A DNA stretch of 64,000 nucleotides from positions 248,001 through 312,000 of the forward strand of contig CALUEU010000002.1 of assembly GCA_944319735.1 (NCBI GenBank), in the 5' to 3' direction. Shown in pieces: positions 53,371 to 62,801 of this stretch (positions are counted from its first letter, which is position 1; each line of letters opens with the position of its first letter). Both the position numbers and the translations under genes were made by a program. The notes under the pieces are model-generated. The model did not search any database. It was not told where the DNA came from and was given only the letters and a program-made list of their open reading frames with translations. Origin of the DNA: an uncultured Methanomassiliicoccus sp. Its GTDB lineage: Archaea; Thermoplasmatota; Thermoplasmata; Methanomassiliicoccales; Methanomassiliicoccaceae.

Positions 53371-53380
53371 TTTAAATAGG
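53371..53380 (+). promoter_or_regulatory. TATA-box promoter for the 1126-residue membrane protein
   Basis: TTTAAATAGG, with a predicted transcription start near 53403. The short leader carries GGGGAG (53404-53409). A GTG at 53409 opens an 11-codon frame that overlaps the TTG start at 53426. Confidence 0.5.
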
Positions 53381-53425
53381 ATTGGTTGCAAGCTGGCAGA
53401 CTAGGGGAGTGCTTAGATCAACGCT

Positions 53426-56400
53426 TTGCAAAACCGCACTGTAAGGAATATCTTGGTACCAGCGCTATTCTTTGCTGTAATTACTTTGATAGTTTTCAGA
53501 AACTATCTCTCAGGCGGTTACTTTGTAGGCACTGATGGAATGGGCCCGCCTACGGATCTGAGTGTAATCTTTCAGGAAAATTCTTATTTCTCTGCTTGGA
53601 GAGATATGCCATCACTTGGTCACATCGACTTCCCTTCTGTTACTCTTAGTTCGTGTTACTATATCCTTCAAAATGTCCTGGGAATGTCCTCGGCAGACGT
53701 ATTTAGAATGTTCATCATCGGCTTCTTCTGGCTGGCGGGATTTGCCATGTATGGCTGTGCCTACGGCATCACCAAGAATCGCCTGGCCGCTGTCACCGCC
53801 GGTATTGTATACTTATTCTCTCAAGTTTATTTGTCACAGGTAACAGAAAATCATCATCTATTCATTTCAGGTTATGCAATATTCCCCATACTCTTCTTCG
53901 TTCTTTATAAATCCCTGAAAGACAAAAAAATGATCTATGCTGCATTGGTTCCGATTGTGGCATTTATTCTGGGAACGGTCGGAGCCCCACATACGATTTT
54001 AATTTCTGCAATATTCCTGATTCTATTCATCCTTGTTTATGCTCTTCTGCCTTTGATTAAAAGCCGCAAAGAGCTTATGAATTCTCTGATAACTGTATTT
54101 ATTGGAATAATTACTGTAGCGATTCTAGTCTTGCCGATGGCCTTCTCCAAATTTGCTGACGGAGGCATGTATACTCTAGGTACTGCATATGCAATTCAAG
54201 ACGCTCAGATCTTTAGCAGTTATTCCTTGCTACATTCATTTATTCTGTTCTCCAGTGAAAACACATTCATTGACACAACACTGGGACTTGGTTCCTGGTC
54301 GCTCATTAACAGTATCTGGCCGCTGATATACCTCACAGCAATCGTAACGCCAATCTTAGCATTTTATTCATTGAAAGTAAAGAAAGAGAGACATCTCCTG
54401 CTTTCATTGGCAATTCCTGCAATCCTTTTCATATGTCTAGCTTGCGGCCCCAATCCGCCTTTTGGAAATATCTTTACATTCCTCTTTGAAAACGTGCCTC
54501 TGATGGATTCAATACGTGTGTACTCAAGATTCCATCTTTTGACTGCATTTGCATATGCATTGATGATTGCGATTTTGATTTCTCATGCTAAAGAAATCAG
54601 GGCCATGCCCACTATGCTAAAAGGAAGCTGGAAAAAGATCAGAAAAGAAGTTTTAAATCCAAAAGCACTCGCGGTCATCATCTCATTCTGTATGATTTTT
54701 TCCTCTTCGGCAATACTCTCTGGAGAAGTAAGATCTTTTGACTTACCGTCGGTCTACTCTGAGCCGTATGAAGATCTACACGGTGTAGACGGCAATTTCA
54801 GAATTCTGAATCTGCCGTATGCACAGGTATACTACGACCCAAATGCTCCAAGATTTGACGGTTATCCATCTTCACAGACACCAGAAGTCGGCATGTACAG
54901 CCCATATATTTCCGGTAAGATGTATGCCTTTGGTCTTGAAACAGAAGATTACTGGTCGTTTGTAGGCTCAGCGCTCTTTGGAGAAAAATTTGGCTATAAA
55001 AATCTCTCCGAACTGCTGGGCGGAACAGCTGACGTACGATTCATCGTTTCTCAGGTCCAGACATCAGATAGTGAAGAAAATCTCTTTGCATCTTTAGTGG
55101 GAATGATCGTCTGGAAAGAATATGGAAGTGGAGCAATAATCTTTGAAAATGAAAACTGGCAGCCGAGGATTCATGAGGCAGATTCATCCATGTATGTCAT
55201 TGGCAGCAGGCAGTATCTTGTTGGCTTAGCAGGCATGGGCATTGCAGATTTGGATGGAGTAAATGTTCTTCCAGAATACTCTGGAGAAAACCTTGAGGAT
55301 ATCATTGATATCTTAGGCGGAATAGCCATATCTTCCATAACAGACTACGCTATCGAAGCGTCTAATCTTAAAGATGCAGTGATTATGTTGTCTCCTCTAG
55401 GAAACAACCATACAAACGATGACTCTTCTGAATGGATATACAATGATTACTATTATGGTCAGGGATATACTCCTCACCCTGGAGTCTCTACTTCTGGTAA
55501 AGGTGATCTTTCATTCAGTGTTGATGTGTCTGAAGACGGTGATCAGACTCTCTGGTTGAATATGATTTACTCCTCTGATTTCGGGATCGTCAATATCTTA
55601 GTAGATGGACAGCAGGTTGCAACCATTGATTGCAGGAGTACATTCACGCATGCAGCATGGACTGAGATATCCAATGTGTACCTTTCAGAGGGAAAACATA
55701 CTGTGACATTGTCTCCCCAGGGTCCGGGAAAAATATGTGTCAATAGCGCTTTAATCGCACCTGTTGACGAGTTTAACAATGCTGTCAGTAGTAGCTCTGA
55801 TGTTCTAGCTGGATTGAGCACAACCATCATGGTGCCAACAGCATTCTCATCTCTGTGGGAAGGAACATATCTGCCATGGCTTGGAGATCAGGGATATGGA
55901 TTTGGAAACTCTGCATTCTTCAATGCAGTCTCTTCAGACGGAAAACAGGTAATACTCAAACCTGGAGAAGCATTTACATTAGGCACAATTCCAGAATCTA
56001 CGGCCGGAACAGAGTATTACATATCTCTTGATCTGGCTGGGGCAGACAATACTGCAGCTGTGCTTGTGGAGATTTGGACAGATGGATATAAAGAGCCGCA
56101 TAAAGTGGTAGCATTTGCAGGAAATGACCTTAAAAATGTTTCATTATCTTATATCTCTACAGGAGATCCATTTTCTGTAGTTGTAAGATCTGTGGGACAT
56201 GAATCTGTGTTTGTGCATTCCATGACTGTATCCCTTGACAGCACTTCTGCTTCCACTGTTATCGATATGCCCTCCAGTGGAGATTACATCCTTAGAATAG
56301 CTGGTGAAGGCGGAACAGCTTACATTGACGGCAATGAGGTAACTCTGAGCGAAAACAACGGCTATCTTGAGGCCAGAGTGCATCTGGAAAAAGGAAAGCA

Positions 56401-56806
56401 CACGATCACTCTGGAAAATATGAATGTATATGGCGTGGCAGTACTGCCTTTAGAACATCCCGATGAAGAAACAAATCCTGAGATAAGCTATACTCATGAG
56501 AATAACACCTCATACACTATTCACACATCATCAGACAAGCCGTTCTGGCTGATGGTATGCGACAGCTTCTCGACAAAGTGGGTGGCAACCATTGACGGAG
56601 TCCCTCTTACACATGTGTCTGCTAACTCCATGGTCAATGCGTACTATGTTCCAGCTGGAGATTATACAATAAACCTGGAATATACTGGGCAGGAAACTTA
56701 TGATAACATGCTGATAGTCTATGCCAGTGCAGTGACAGCCGCCGTCTTCCTGCTGGTTGCTTCAGTCTGGTATATGAAGAGAAGAGATTCACGCAAGAAA
56801 CTTTAG
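53426..56806 (+). CDS. large GT-C-like multispanning membrane protein with beta-sandwich ectodomain
   Basis: The 1126-residue protein has about 12 transmembrane helices in residues 1-430. A large extracellular region (about 430-1085) contains several carbohydrate-binding-like beta domains, and a final membrane helix (about 1095-1117) ends in a basic tail. The conserved acidic site YFVGTDGMGPPTDL in the first loop is typical of lipid-linked-sugar GT-C enzymes (YfhO-like). Probably a surface glycosyltransferase. TTG start; stop TAG with a TGA ten codons later. Confidence 0.8.
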   Translation: MQNRTVRNILVPALFFAVITLIVFRNYLSGGYFVGTDGMGPPTDLSVIFQENSYFSAWRDMPSLGHIDFPSVTLSSCYYILQNVLGMSSADVFRMFIIGFFWLAGFAMYGCAYGITKNRLAAVTAGIVYLFSQVYLSQVTENHHLFISGYAIFPILFFVLYKSLKDKKMIYAALVPIVAFILGTVGAPHTILISAIFLILFILVYALLPLIKSRKELMNSLITVFIGIITVAILVLPMAFSKFADGGMYTLGTAYAIQDAQIFSSYSLLHSFILFSSENTFIDTTLGLGSWSLINSIWPLIYLTAIVTPILAFYSLKVKKERHLLLSLAIPAILFICLACGPNPPFGNIFTFLFENVPLMDSIRVYSRFHLLTAFAYALMIAILISHAKEIRAMPTMLKGSWKKIRKEVLNPKALAVIISFCMIFSSSAILSGEVRSFDLPSVYSEPYEDLHGVDGNFRILNLPYAQVYYDPNAPRFDGYPSSQTPEVGMYSPYISGKMYAFGLETEDYWSFVGSALFGEKFGYKNLSELLGGTADVRFIVSQVQTSDSEENLFASLVGMIVWKEYGSGAIIFENENWQPRIHEADSSMYVIGSRQYLVGLAGMGIADLDGVNVLPEYSGENLEDIIDILGGIAISSITDYAIEASNLKDAVIMLSPLGNNHTNDDSSEWIYNDYYYGQGYTPHPGVSTSGKGDLSFSVDVSEDGDQTLWLNMIYSSDFGIVNILVDGQQVATIDCRSTFTHAAWTEISNVYLSEGKHTVTLSPQGPGKICVNSALIAPVDEFNNAVSSSSDVLAGLSTTIMVPTAFSSLWEGTYLPWLGDQGYGFGNSAFFNAVSSDGKQVILKPGEAFTLGTIPESTAGTEYYISLDLAGADNTAAVLVEIWTDGYKEPHKVVAFAGNDLKNVSLSYISTGDPFSVVVRSVGHESVFVHSMTVSLDSTSASTVIDMPSSGDYILRIAGEGGTAYIDGNEVTLSENNGYLEARVHLEKGKHTITLENMNVYGVAVLPLEHPDEETNPEISYTHENNTSYTIHTSSDKPFWLMVCDSFSTKWVATIDGVPLTHVSANSMVNAYYVPAGDYTINLEYTGQETYDNMLIVYASAVTAAVFLLVASVWYMKRRDSRKKL

Positions 56807-56863
56807 TCAGGGAATGTCTGCATCAAATCTCAAAAATGACACATCTTTATGCACACACTCAGA

Positions 56864-57934
56864 TCAATGCGTCTGAGTCTCTAAGACTTTTTTATAAATT
56901 TTCTCAGTCTCTTCTGTCATTTTTTCTACAGTATATATTGAAGCATGCTGGATTCCTTTTTTCATGGCAGCATCATACATGTCATGGTCCGTAATGAGTT
57001 GGTGAATCTTTTCCGCCATGTCTTTTTCGTCAGTGCATTCTATAGCTGCAGTGATTACTTCCTGAGGCATCATCGCTCCTTTTAAAGTCAGTACTGGCAC
57101 TCCACAGCTTTCTGCTTCAATAATCGGAAATCCGAAACCTTCCTGAAATGAAGGAAGGCAGAACAGTGTAAATGAGTTGTATGTTTTTACGATATCCTCA
57201 TCAGCCACCCTGCCTTTGAATTCTACAACATTATTCATTCCAAGACTGTCTCTTAAATCCATTAATCTCTGTCTTTCAGGTCCTTCTCCGCAGATTGAGA
57301 ATTTAAGAGATTCTTCAGGATACATGTTTGTATACTCTGCGGCAGTTCTGATGAAAAATTCAAGATTTTTTCTGTTTTTGAGGGCTCCGACATAACCCAC
57401 TACCGGCTCTTTAGGAACTTCAGGCATTATGCAGAAGTTATGACCAACGGCATGAGGTATTACCACCAGGCGGTCATCCTCGACTCCATATGCTTCTTTA
57501 ACTTCCTCTTTTGTCTGTTCAGATATGCAGATGATAACATCAGCATATTTCACGCTCATCTTTGTTCCAAAAGCGTAAAATGAACGGAAAATTTTCTCTT
57601 TTATGCCGATAGGAGGAGTCTTATCTACATGATGCATGGTTACAATTTTCTTCCCTTTCACTATGGGAAAAATTGCTGCCTGTGAATCCGTAAGTGCATG
57701 ATATACATCCCCCTTTGCCTTTCCCCTCATTAATGACCAGATTGGTAATATAATATCATAATACGGGGGACTAAAAAGCGACCCTGAAGGTTTCACATCA
57801 ATGAATGGATGCTGGTTTGGAAGTGTAATCTCTGTCTTGTTTTTATCTAGACCTTCCACTAGGTTGTGGGCATACCTTTCAAATCCGGTGAGAGGTTTTC
57901 CATCTAGTTTCCGGCAGAGAACTACTACATTCAT
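56864..57934 (-). CDS. family 4 glycosyltransferase
   Basis: The 356-residue cytosolic GT-B enzyme. N-terminal acceptor domain with GFERYAHNLVEGL; C-terminal nucleotide-sugar domain with VGYVGALKNRKNLEF, EFKGRVADEDI and the EX7E-type segment PSFQEGFGFPIIEAESCGVPVL. Mannosyl- or glucosyltransferase type. Divergent from the next GT4 gene, with separate TATA-like elements around 57985 and 58025. Confidence 0.92.
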   Translation of the reverse strand: MNVVVLCRKLDGKPLTGFERYAHNLVEGLDKNKTEITLPNQHPFIDVKPSGSLFSPPYYDIILPIWSLMRGKAKGDVYHALTDSQAAIFPIVKGKKIVTMHHVDKTPPIGIKEKIFRSFYAFGTKMSVKYADVIICISEQTKEEVKEAYGVEDDRLVVIPHAVGHNFCIMPEVPKEPVVGYVGALKNRKNLEFFIRTAAEYTNMYPEESLKFSICGEGPERQRLMDLRDSLGMNNVVEFKGRVADEDIVKTYNSFTLFCLPSFQEGFGFPIIEAESCGVPVLTLKGAMMPQEVITAAIECTDEKDMAEKIHQLITDHDMYDAAMKKGIQHASIYTVEKMTEETEKIYKKVLETQTH

Positions 57935-58080
57935 ATTGACCTTTTACCTGGTACAGTTCATCTAGTAGCACATGAATCTTTCTATGCTATATTATATATA
58001 CAGATAATCCTCACTTTAGAATTATTATATAATATCATTAAAGGTATAGTGTTCTCTTATATGGTGTCAGCAGGGATGCT

Positions 58081-59187
58081 ATGAAAATTTTGATACTAAA
58101 TTGGAGGGACATTACACATCCTCAGAGCGGGGGTGCAGAGTGTTTTATCCATGAACTCGGAAAACGATTGGCTAAAACTAATGAAGTTACTTTGTTCTGT
58201 GGCAAATATCCAGGTTGTACTTTAGAAGACGAGATCGACGGCATGAAAGTAAAAAGAATGGGAAATCAGTTCTCTCTTTACTTGCGTGCAGCCACCGCAT
58301 ATAAGAAACATTATTTTGATCTTGTAATTGACGACATCAATGGAGTGCCGTTTTTTTCTCCGATATATTCTGATGCCAGAGTAGTTCCTGTAATTCATCA
58401 TGTCATGGGCTGGGAAATTTTCAAGAAAGAGCTGCCGATGCCCCTGTCATATGTAGGATACTTTGCTGAAAAAAGCATCCCTAAAATTTACAAAAACCAG
58501 CATTTTATAGTTGTTTCTGAAAGCACTAAGAAAGATGTATCAGAAATGCTGGGTGTTCCTAAAGACAATATCTCCATTGTGTATTCAGGTCTGAACATTG
58601 ATACTTCCGCTTCAGTTCCTAAAAGCGATGTGCCTACACTGTGCTACGTGGGCAGAGTAAAATCTTACAAGCGCGTTGATGATATAATCAGAGCCTTTGC
58701 TAAGATACTAGAAAAAATTCCTGATGCCCGTTTGATAATTGCGGGAAGAGGTGAATATGACGACCTCAGGACCGTGGCCAACGAGCTTAATATTTCATCC
58801 AATATTGATTTCAGAGGAGAAGTCGAAGAAGATGAAAAAGTCCGCATTCTTTCCAGTTCCTGGGTATGCATGATGGCTTCAATGAAGGAAGGCTGGGGCC
58901 TGGGACCGATGGAAGCCAATATCTGTAGCACGCCGGTGGTGGCTTACAATGTACCAGGAATAAGAGACTCTATGAAGGATGGAGAAACCGCATATCTGGT
59001 AAAGGATGGCAACATCGATATGCTGGCAGAAAAGGCTCTTAAACTTCTGACAGATAAGGAGGACAGGGAAAGAATGAGCAAAGCTTCTTATGACTGGGCT
59101 TCAACATTCACCTGGGATCGTACGCTGCAACAACTTTTGGAAGCTGTTGATCTGGTTGAAGAATCGGGATACAAATACTCTGAGTAG
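58081..59187 (+). CDS. family 4 glycosyltransferase
   Basis: The 368-residue GT-B enzyme. It opens with NWRDITHPQSGGAECFIHELGKRLA, a pattern seen in many archaeal and bacterial surface-glycan GT4 enzymes. The C-terminal half has LCYVGRVKSYKRVDDIIRAF, GRGEYDDL and the EX7E segment SMKEGWGLGPMEANICSTPVV. Substrate unknown. Stop TAG with in-frame TGA three codons later. Confidence 0.92.
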   Translation: MKILILNWRDITHPQSGGAECFIHELGKRLAKTNEVTLFCGKYPGCTLEDEIDGMKVKRMGNQFSLYLRAATAYKKHYFDLVIDDINGVPFFSPIYSDARVVPVIHHVMGWEIFKKELPMPLSYVGYFAEKSIPKIYKNQHFIVVSESTKKDVSEMLGVPKDNISIVYSGLNIDTSASVPKSDVPTLCYVGRVKSYKRVDDIIRAFAKILEKIPDARLIIAGRGEYDDLRTVANELNISSNIDFRGEVEEDEKVRILSSSWVCMMASMKEGWGLGPMEANICSTPVVAYNVPGIRDSMKDGETAYLVKDGNIDMLAEKALKLLTDKEDRERMSKASYDWASTFTWDRTLQQLLEAVDLVEESGYKYSE

Positions 59188-59194
59188 CCAATTT

Positions 59195-59203
59195 GATATA
59201 TAC
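59195..59203 (+). promoter_or_regulatory. TATA-box promoter for the aminotransferase
   Basis: GATATATAC about 30 nt upstream of the TTG start at 59231, so transcription probably starts almost at the start codon. CCCTGC (59208-59213) can pair with GCGGGG (59223-59228), but with a leaderless message this may be irrelevant. Confidence 0.5.
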
Positions 59204-59230
59204 TAGTCCCTGCAAAAAAGTAGCGGGGAT

Positions 59231-60169
59231 TTGTTGAATAATGAAAAAGTGTGGTATGACGGGAATATTGTAAATGCTGAAGATGCGACAGTACCTGTGC
59301 TTTCATTCGGTCTGCAGTACGGCTGGGGGGTTTTCGAAGGAATACGGGCTTATCCGTCAGGTAGCGAGTATCTGATTTTTCGGTTAAGGGACCATGTATC
59401 CAGACTGTTTCGTTCTGCTAAGCTGCTCGGGTTGGAAATTCCTTATTCTCAGGAAGAAGTCTATTCAGGAGTATGCAGGACCGTATTGGAAAACAAAGGA
59501 TCTGATTATATCAGACCCATTGCCTTCGGCGGCCAGGGAAGCTCCGTCGCTTTAGGAACCTCAGATATGATGACGCACGTTGCAGTCGCTGCCGTGAAGA
59601 TGGGTGAATATGTTCCAGGTGCTTCTGATAAAGGAATAGATGTGGTAACCTCAGCATGGGAAAAACCGCGCTGGAGGGCTATGCCGGTAACAGCCAAGAT
59701 CTGTGGCGGTTACATCGGTTCAATCATGGCCAAGAGGGATGCCGGCCGCCGCGGTGCCGATGAAGCATTAATGCTTAATTTCGATGGTACGGTTGCTGAA
59801 GGCTCTGCTGAAAATATTTTCATCATTGAAGATGACGTCATTTCTACTCCGCCGCTTTCAGCAGGCATTCTGGAAGGAATTACCCGGGATACGGTGATGC
59901 AGCTGTCTCTGGACATGGGCTACAAGGTCTGCGAAAGAAACCTTGCCTGGGATGAGGTCGCTTCTGCTGATGAAGTATTCATGTGCGGTACTGCTCTGGA
60001 AATACAGGGGGTCCGTTCCCTTGATGGAAGAATCATCGGGGACGGCGGAGTCGGTTCGGTTACGCGGCAGATTATGACTACCTATCATGATTTAGTGAGA
60101 GGAAGAATCCCGAAATATCTGGCATGGTGTGATCGTGCAGAATCAGTATTAAATTCAGTCCTTATTTAG
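59231..60169 (+). CDS. ilvE: branched-chain amino acid aminotransferase
   Basis: PLP-dependent transamination of Leu, Ile and Val. The 312-residue fold-type IV enzyme has SFGLQYGWGVFEGIRAY (about 26-42), the PLP lysine in AKICGGYIGS (about 156) and EGSAENIF...GILEGITRDT, as in IlvE. TTG start (59231 or the adjacent TTG at 59234). The TAG stop at 60167 is in frame with the rubrerythrin ATG at 60209, with no other stop between. Confidence 0.95.
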   Translation: MLNNEKVWYDGNIVNAEDATVPVLSFGLQYGWGVFEGIRAYPSGSEYLIFRLRDHVSRLFRSAKLLGLEIPYSQEEVYSGVCRTVLENKGSDYIRPIAFGGQGSSVALGTSDMMTHVAVAAVKMGEYVPGASDKGIDVVTSAWEKPRWRAMPVTAKICGGYIGSIMAKRDAGRRGADEALMLNFDGTVAEGSAENIFIIEDDVISTPPLSAGILEGITRDTVMQLSLDMGYKVCERNLAWDEVASADEVFMCGTALEIQGVRSLDGRIIGDGGVGSVTRQIMTTYHDLVRGRIPKYLAWCDRAESVLNSVLI

Positions 60170-60208
60170 AAATACTACAAAATACTTCAGAAAAAACAGG
60201 TATCATCT

Positions 60209-60709
60209 ATGACCACTCTTGATAATTTGATGAGCGCCTTTGCAGGCGAATCCCAAGCAAACAGAAAATATCTCGCATTTGCCGCCCAGGCTGAAAAAGA
60301 CGGATTTCCGGAAATCGCAAAACTCTTCAGAGCCGCAGCAGACGCTGAGACCATTCATGCACACTCACACCTCAAAGTTGCAGGCGGAATAAAATCAACA
60401 AAAGAGAATGTACAGGCTGCCATCGCCGGTGAAAACTACGAGCATTCTTCAATGTATCCGGAATTCATCGCTGAAGCTGAATCTGAGGGAAATGCCGCTG
60501 CAGTGCGCACTTTTGCTTTGGCCAACGAGGTTGAGAAGGTTCATGAGGCATTGTACAAGCTAGCCGCTAACGCTCTCGAATCCGGAAAGGACCTAGAACC
60601 AAAGAAGCTCTACATCTGCCCGGTCTGCGGAGACTTAGAGTACGGAGAAGTTCCGGAAAAATGTCCCGTCTGCGGTGCAAAAGGATCTGTTTTCAAAGAA
60701 GTACTTTAA
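60209..60709 (+). CDS. rbr: rubrerythrin
   Basis: NADH-linked hydrogen peroxide reductase of anaerobes. The 166-residue product has a ferritin-like diiron domain (1-130) with two ExxH-type sites (FAGESQANRKY, AAADAETIHAHSH, ANEVEKVHEALY) and a C-terminal rubredoxin domain (CPVCGDLEYG...CPVCGAKG). Followed by a strong terminator. Oxidative-stress defence in a strict anaerobe. Confidence 0.97.
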   Translation: MTTLDNLMSAFAGESQANRKYLAFAAQAEKDGFPEIAKLFRAAADAETIHAHSHLKVAGGIKSTKENVQAAIAGENYEHSSMYPEFIAEAESEGNAAAVRTFALANEVEKVHEALYKLAANALESGKDLEPKKLYICPVCGDLEYGEVPEKCPVCGAKGSVFKEVL

Positions 60710-60711
60710 AT

Positions 60712-60737
60712 AATGTGCACTTTGCACATTTTTTTAT
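60712..60737 (+). terminator. terminator of rubrerythrin
   Basis: AATGTGCA-CTT-TGCACATT hairpin (8-bp perfect stem) followed directly by a T run. It starts within three bases of the rbr stop. Confidence 0.85.
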
Positions 60738-60880
60738 TTATTCATTTTTTCTGATAACTGAATATATTATATACCAGTAATCTTAATGTAGTTTAAATAA
60801 TCAGTGTTAAATTTGCTAAAACACTTGGTTCTTTATGATCCGTGGATCAACAATAACAATACAGTTATGGGATTGGACTC

Positions 60881-62104
60881 ATGAATCAGTCATTTGGAGA
60901 ATTAATATCTAACAAAGTTACTTCTTTAAATGAAACAATTAAACGTTGGAGCTTTAACCAGAAGATATTAGCTTTGCTCCTGTTATCATTGATTATTTAT
61001 GGTTCATTTATCTCATTAGATGTTTTTTTACTCAGAGGGTGGATAGATACAACGTTCGGTCCCACTCCTGATTTAGGTTACTATCAAGAAAGGGCTCAAG
61101 CCATCTTGGACGGGCTGATTTTATACAAAGACATTGACGTAGAGTCACCTCCGTTAATCAACTATCTTTTTGTTCCGCCTCAGTTCTTTGGCGGCGAATC
61201 ATGGATGTTTGAGATCTGGTTCTCATTATTCCCGTTATTTACTGGATTGCTGATGTACCTGATCTTGCGCAGATGGAATGAGCATGAAGCATTTTTAGCA
61301 TCATGTTTGGCAATAATCTGCCCATATGCCGTGGTAGATGCTACCTGGGGAATCCAAGACGAACCGATCGTGGCTTTCTTTTACATTCTTCCAGTGCTAA
61401 TCTTTTTGGCAGGCAGAATCAGGACTTCAGCTTTGGCAGGGACTATTGCAACTTGGGTAAAAATGCTCCAGGGTCTGATATTCCCTAATTTATTAATCTC
61501 AATGAAAAGCAACAAAGAGAGAATTATTGCAGTTTTAATCGGGATAGTATTCTCTTTGTGTATCATAGGACCTTTTGTGATAGCCTCTGGAGAAAGCATC
61601 ACAGATCTCTTTAGGTATTATTTCTTAGGCGGCGACGCATCTGGAAATACTAGCGGGGGAATGTCACTTATCAATCTGCTTGTAAAAGGTGGATTTAATA
61701 TTCCTGGTTCGGTGGGTCTTGCAATCACTGTGATAGCTCTTATCGCTTCATATCATCTGGCATACCGTTGGAAGCTAGATATCTGGAGATCTGCCATGCT
61801 TACCACGGTAATTTTCCTTTCGATTTATCCAATGATTCGTCTTGGGTATTTCATTATACCATTCACATTCTTTGCGCTATGGGCTGTTAAGTACAAAGGA
61901 GTGCTGTTTAGGCTCATCGCCATGTATGGATTTTTGTTCATTGGCCAGGGAATCGAAACTGATGAGGTTGGCGCTCTTACATTTAACAATAGCTGGATTG
62001 TAGCATTCATATTGGTTTTGATAGGTCTGCTCATAATGTTAGATACGGCAAGAATCTGCATCAAAAACAAGTGCCTTTTAGACGAAGAACCAGAAGACAG
62101 CTAG
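60881..62104 (+). CDS. GT-C-like multispanning membrane glycosyltransferase
   Basis: A 407-residue protein with about ten transmembrane helices. Acidic residues in the first outside loop (PTPDLGYYQERAQAILDGLILYKDIDVESPP) and a GIQDEP loop resemble GT87/mannosyltransferase GT-C enzymes that use lipid-linked sugars. Charged tail EEPEDS. Likely surface glycan assembly together with the GT2/GT4 genes upstream. TAG stop with a TAA three codons on. Confidence 0.8.
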   Translation: MNQSFGELISNKVTSLNETIKRWSFNQKILALLLLSLIIYGSFISLDVFLLRGWIDTTFGPTPDLGYYQERAQAILDGLILYKDIDVESPPLINYLFVPPQFFGGESWMFEIWFSLFPLFTGLLMYLILRRWNEHEAFLASCLAIICPYAVVDATWGIQDEPIVAFFYILPVLIFLAGRIRTSALAGTIATWVKMLQGLIFPNLLISMKSNKERIIAVLIGIVFSLCIIGPFVIASGESITDLFRYYFLGGDASGNTSGGMSLINLLVKGGFNIPGSVGLAITVIALIASYHLAYRWKLDIWRSAMLTTVIFLSIYPMIRLGYFIIPFTFFALWAVKYKGVLFRLIAMYGFLFIGQGIETDEVGALTFNNSWIVAFILVLIGLLIMLDTARICIKNKCLLDEEPEDS

Positions 62105-62188
62105 TGTCTTTAAAGTTATATTTTGGAATATAGTTTCATATAGTCCTTTGGTTTTTGATCACTCAGAATACACGATCTGAGGCATCCA

Positions 62189-62800
62189 ATGCGTGCAGTT
62201 TATTATCTTTCAATCTTAGTAACAATCCTTACTCTGATATTATCAGGAATAAGGGGCGATTGGACATGGTTCCTGCTTTCAATAATTGCAATAATTGTAA
62301 TTCTGCTTCCTGCGATTGTTACTAGGAACTTCTATATGACATATCATCAGAAAGTGGCGGTTCTGTTCCCTATTCCGTTCCTTGCATACATCATACTGGT
62401 GCTTGTGAACGCTGCGGTTTCCATAGATAACCTTGAAGTTTACACCTATGCCATTCAGACATTTGCCGCCATGGTTTGTGGAATGTTTCTGATGATCTCC
62501 ATCAGTGCCAGCACGAATGTTCAAATCTCAAAGCGTTGGATTCTGCTGTTTTCAATAGCATTTGCCTGTGCATTCGCTATCATCTGTACCTTTATGATCT
62601 ATTTTGGAATGGTATCCGATGGCTGGCTGGTTTCAAATGATGATTTCAAAGGCGGAGTAGACAACACTGAGTCTAACAGGCATCTGATGCTTCCGTGTTT
62701 TCTCACAACCTTCCTGTCTTTAATCTATGGATATCTCCTCAGATGTCTTTTCAAAAGGATTCCCAAGACAGAAATCTCTCTGTATTATGAGGTGAACTGA
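62189..62800 (+). CDS. integral membrane protein, five to six helices
   Basis: A 203-residue hydrophobic protein. I do not recognise a family. Helices at about 5-20, 30-50, 55-75, 85-105, 117-140 and 170-190. It is followed after one base by the YjdF-like gene, so the two form an operon and may act together. Confidence 0.75.
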   Translation: MRAVYYLSILVTILTLILSGIRGDWTWFLLSIIAIIVILLPAIVTRNFYMTYHQKVAVLFPIPFLAYIILVLVNAAVSIDNLEVYTYAIQTFAAMVCGMFLMISISASTNVQISKRWILLFSIAFACAFAIICTFMIYFGMVSDGWLVSNDDFKGGVDNTESNRHLMLPCFLTTFLSLIYGYLLRCLFKRIPKTEISLYYEVN

Positions 62801-62801
62801 A

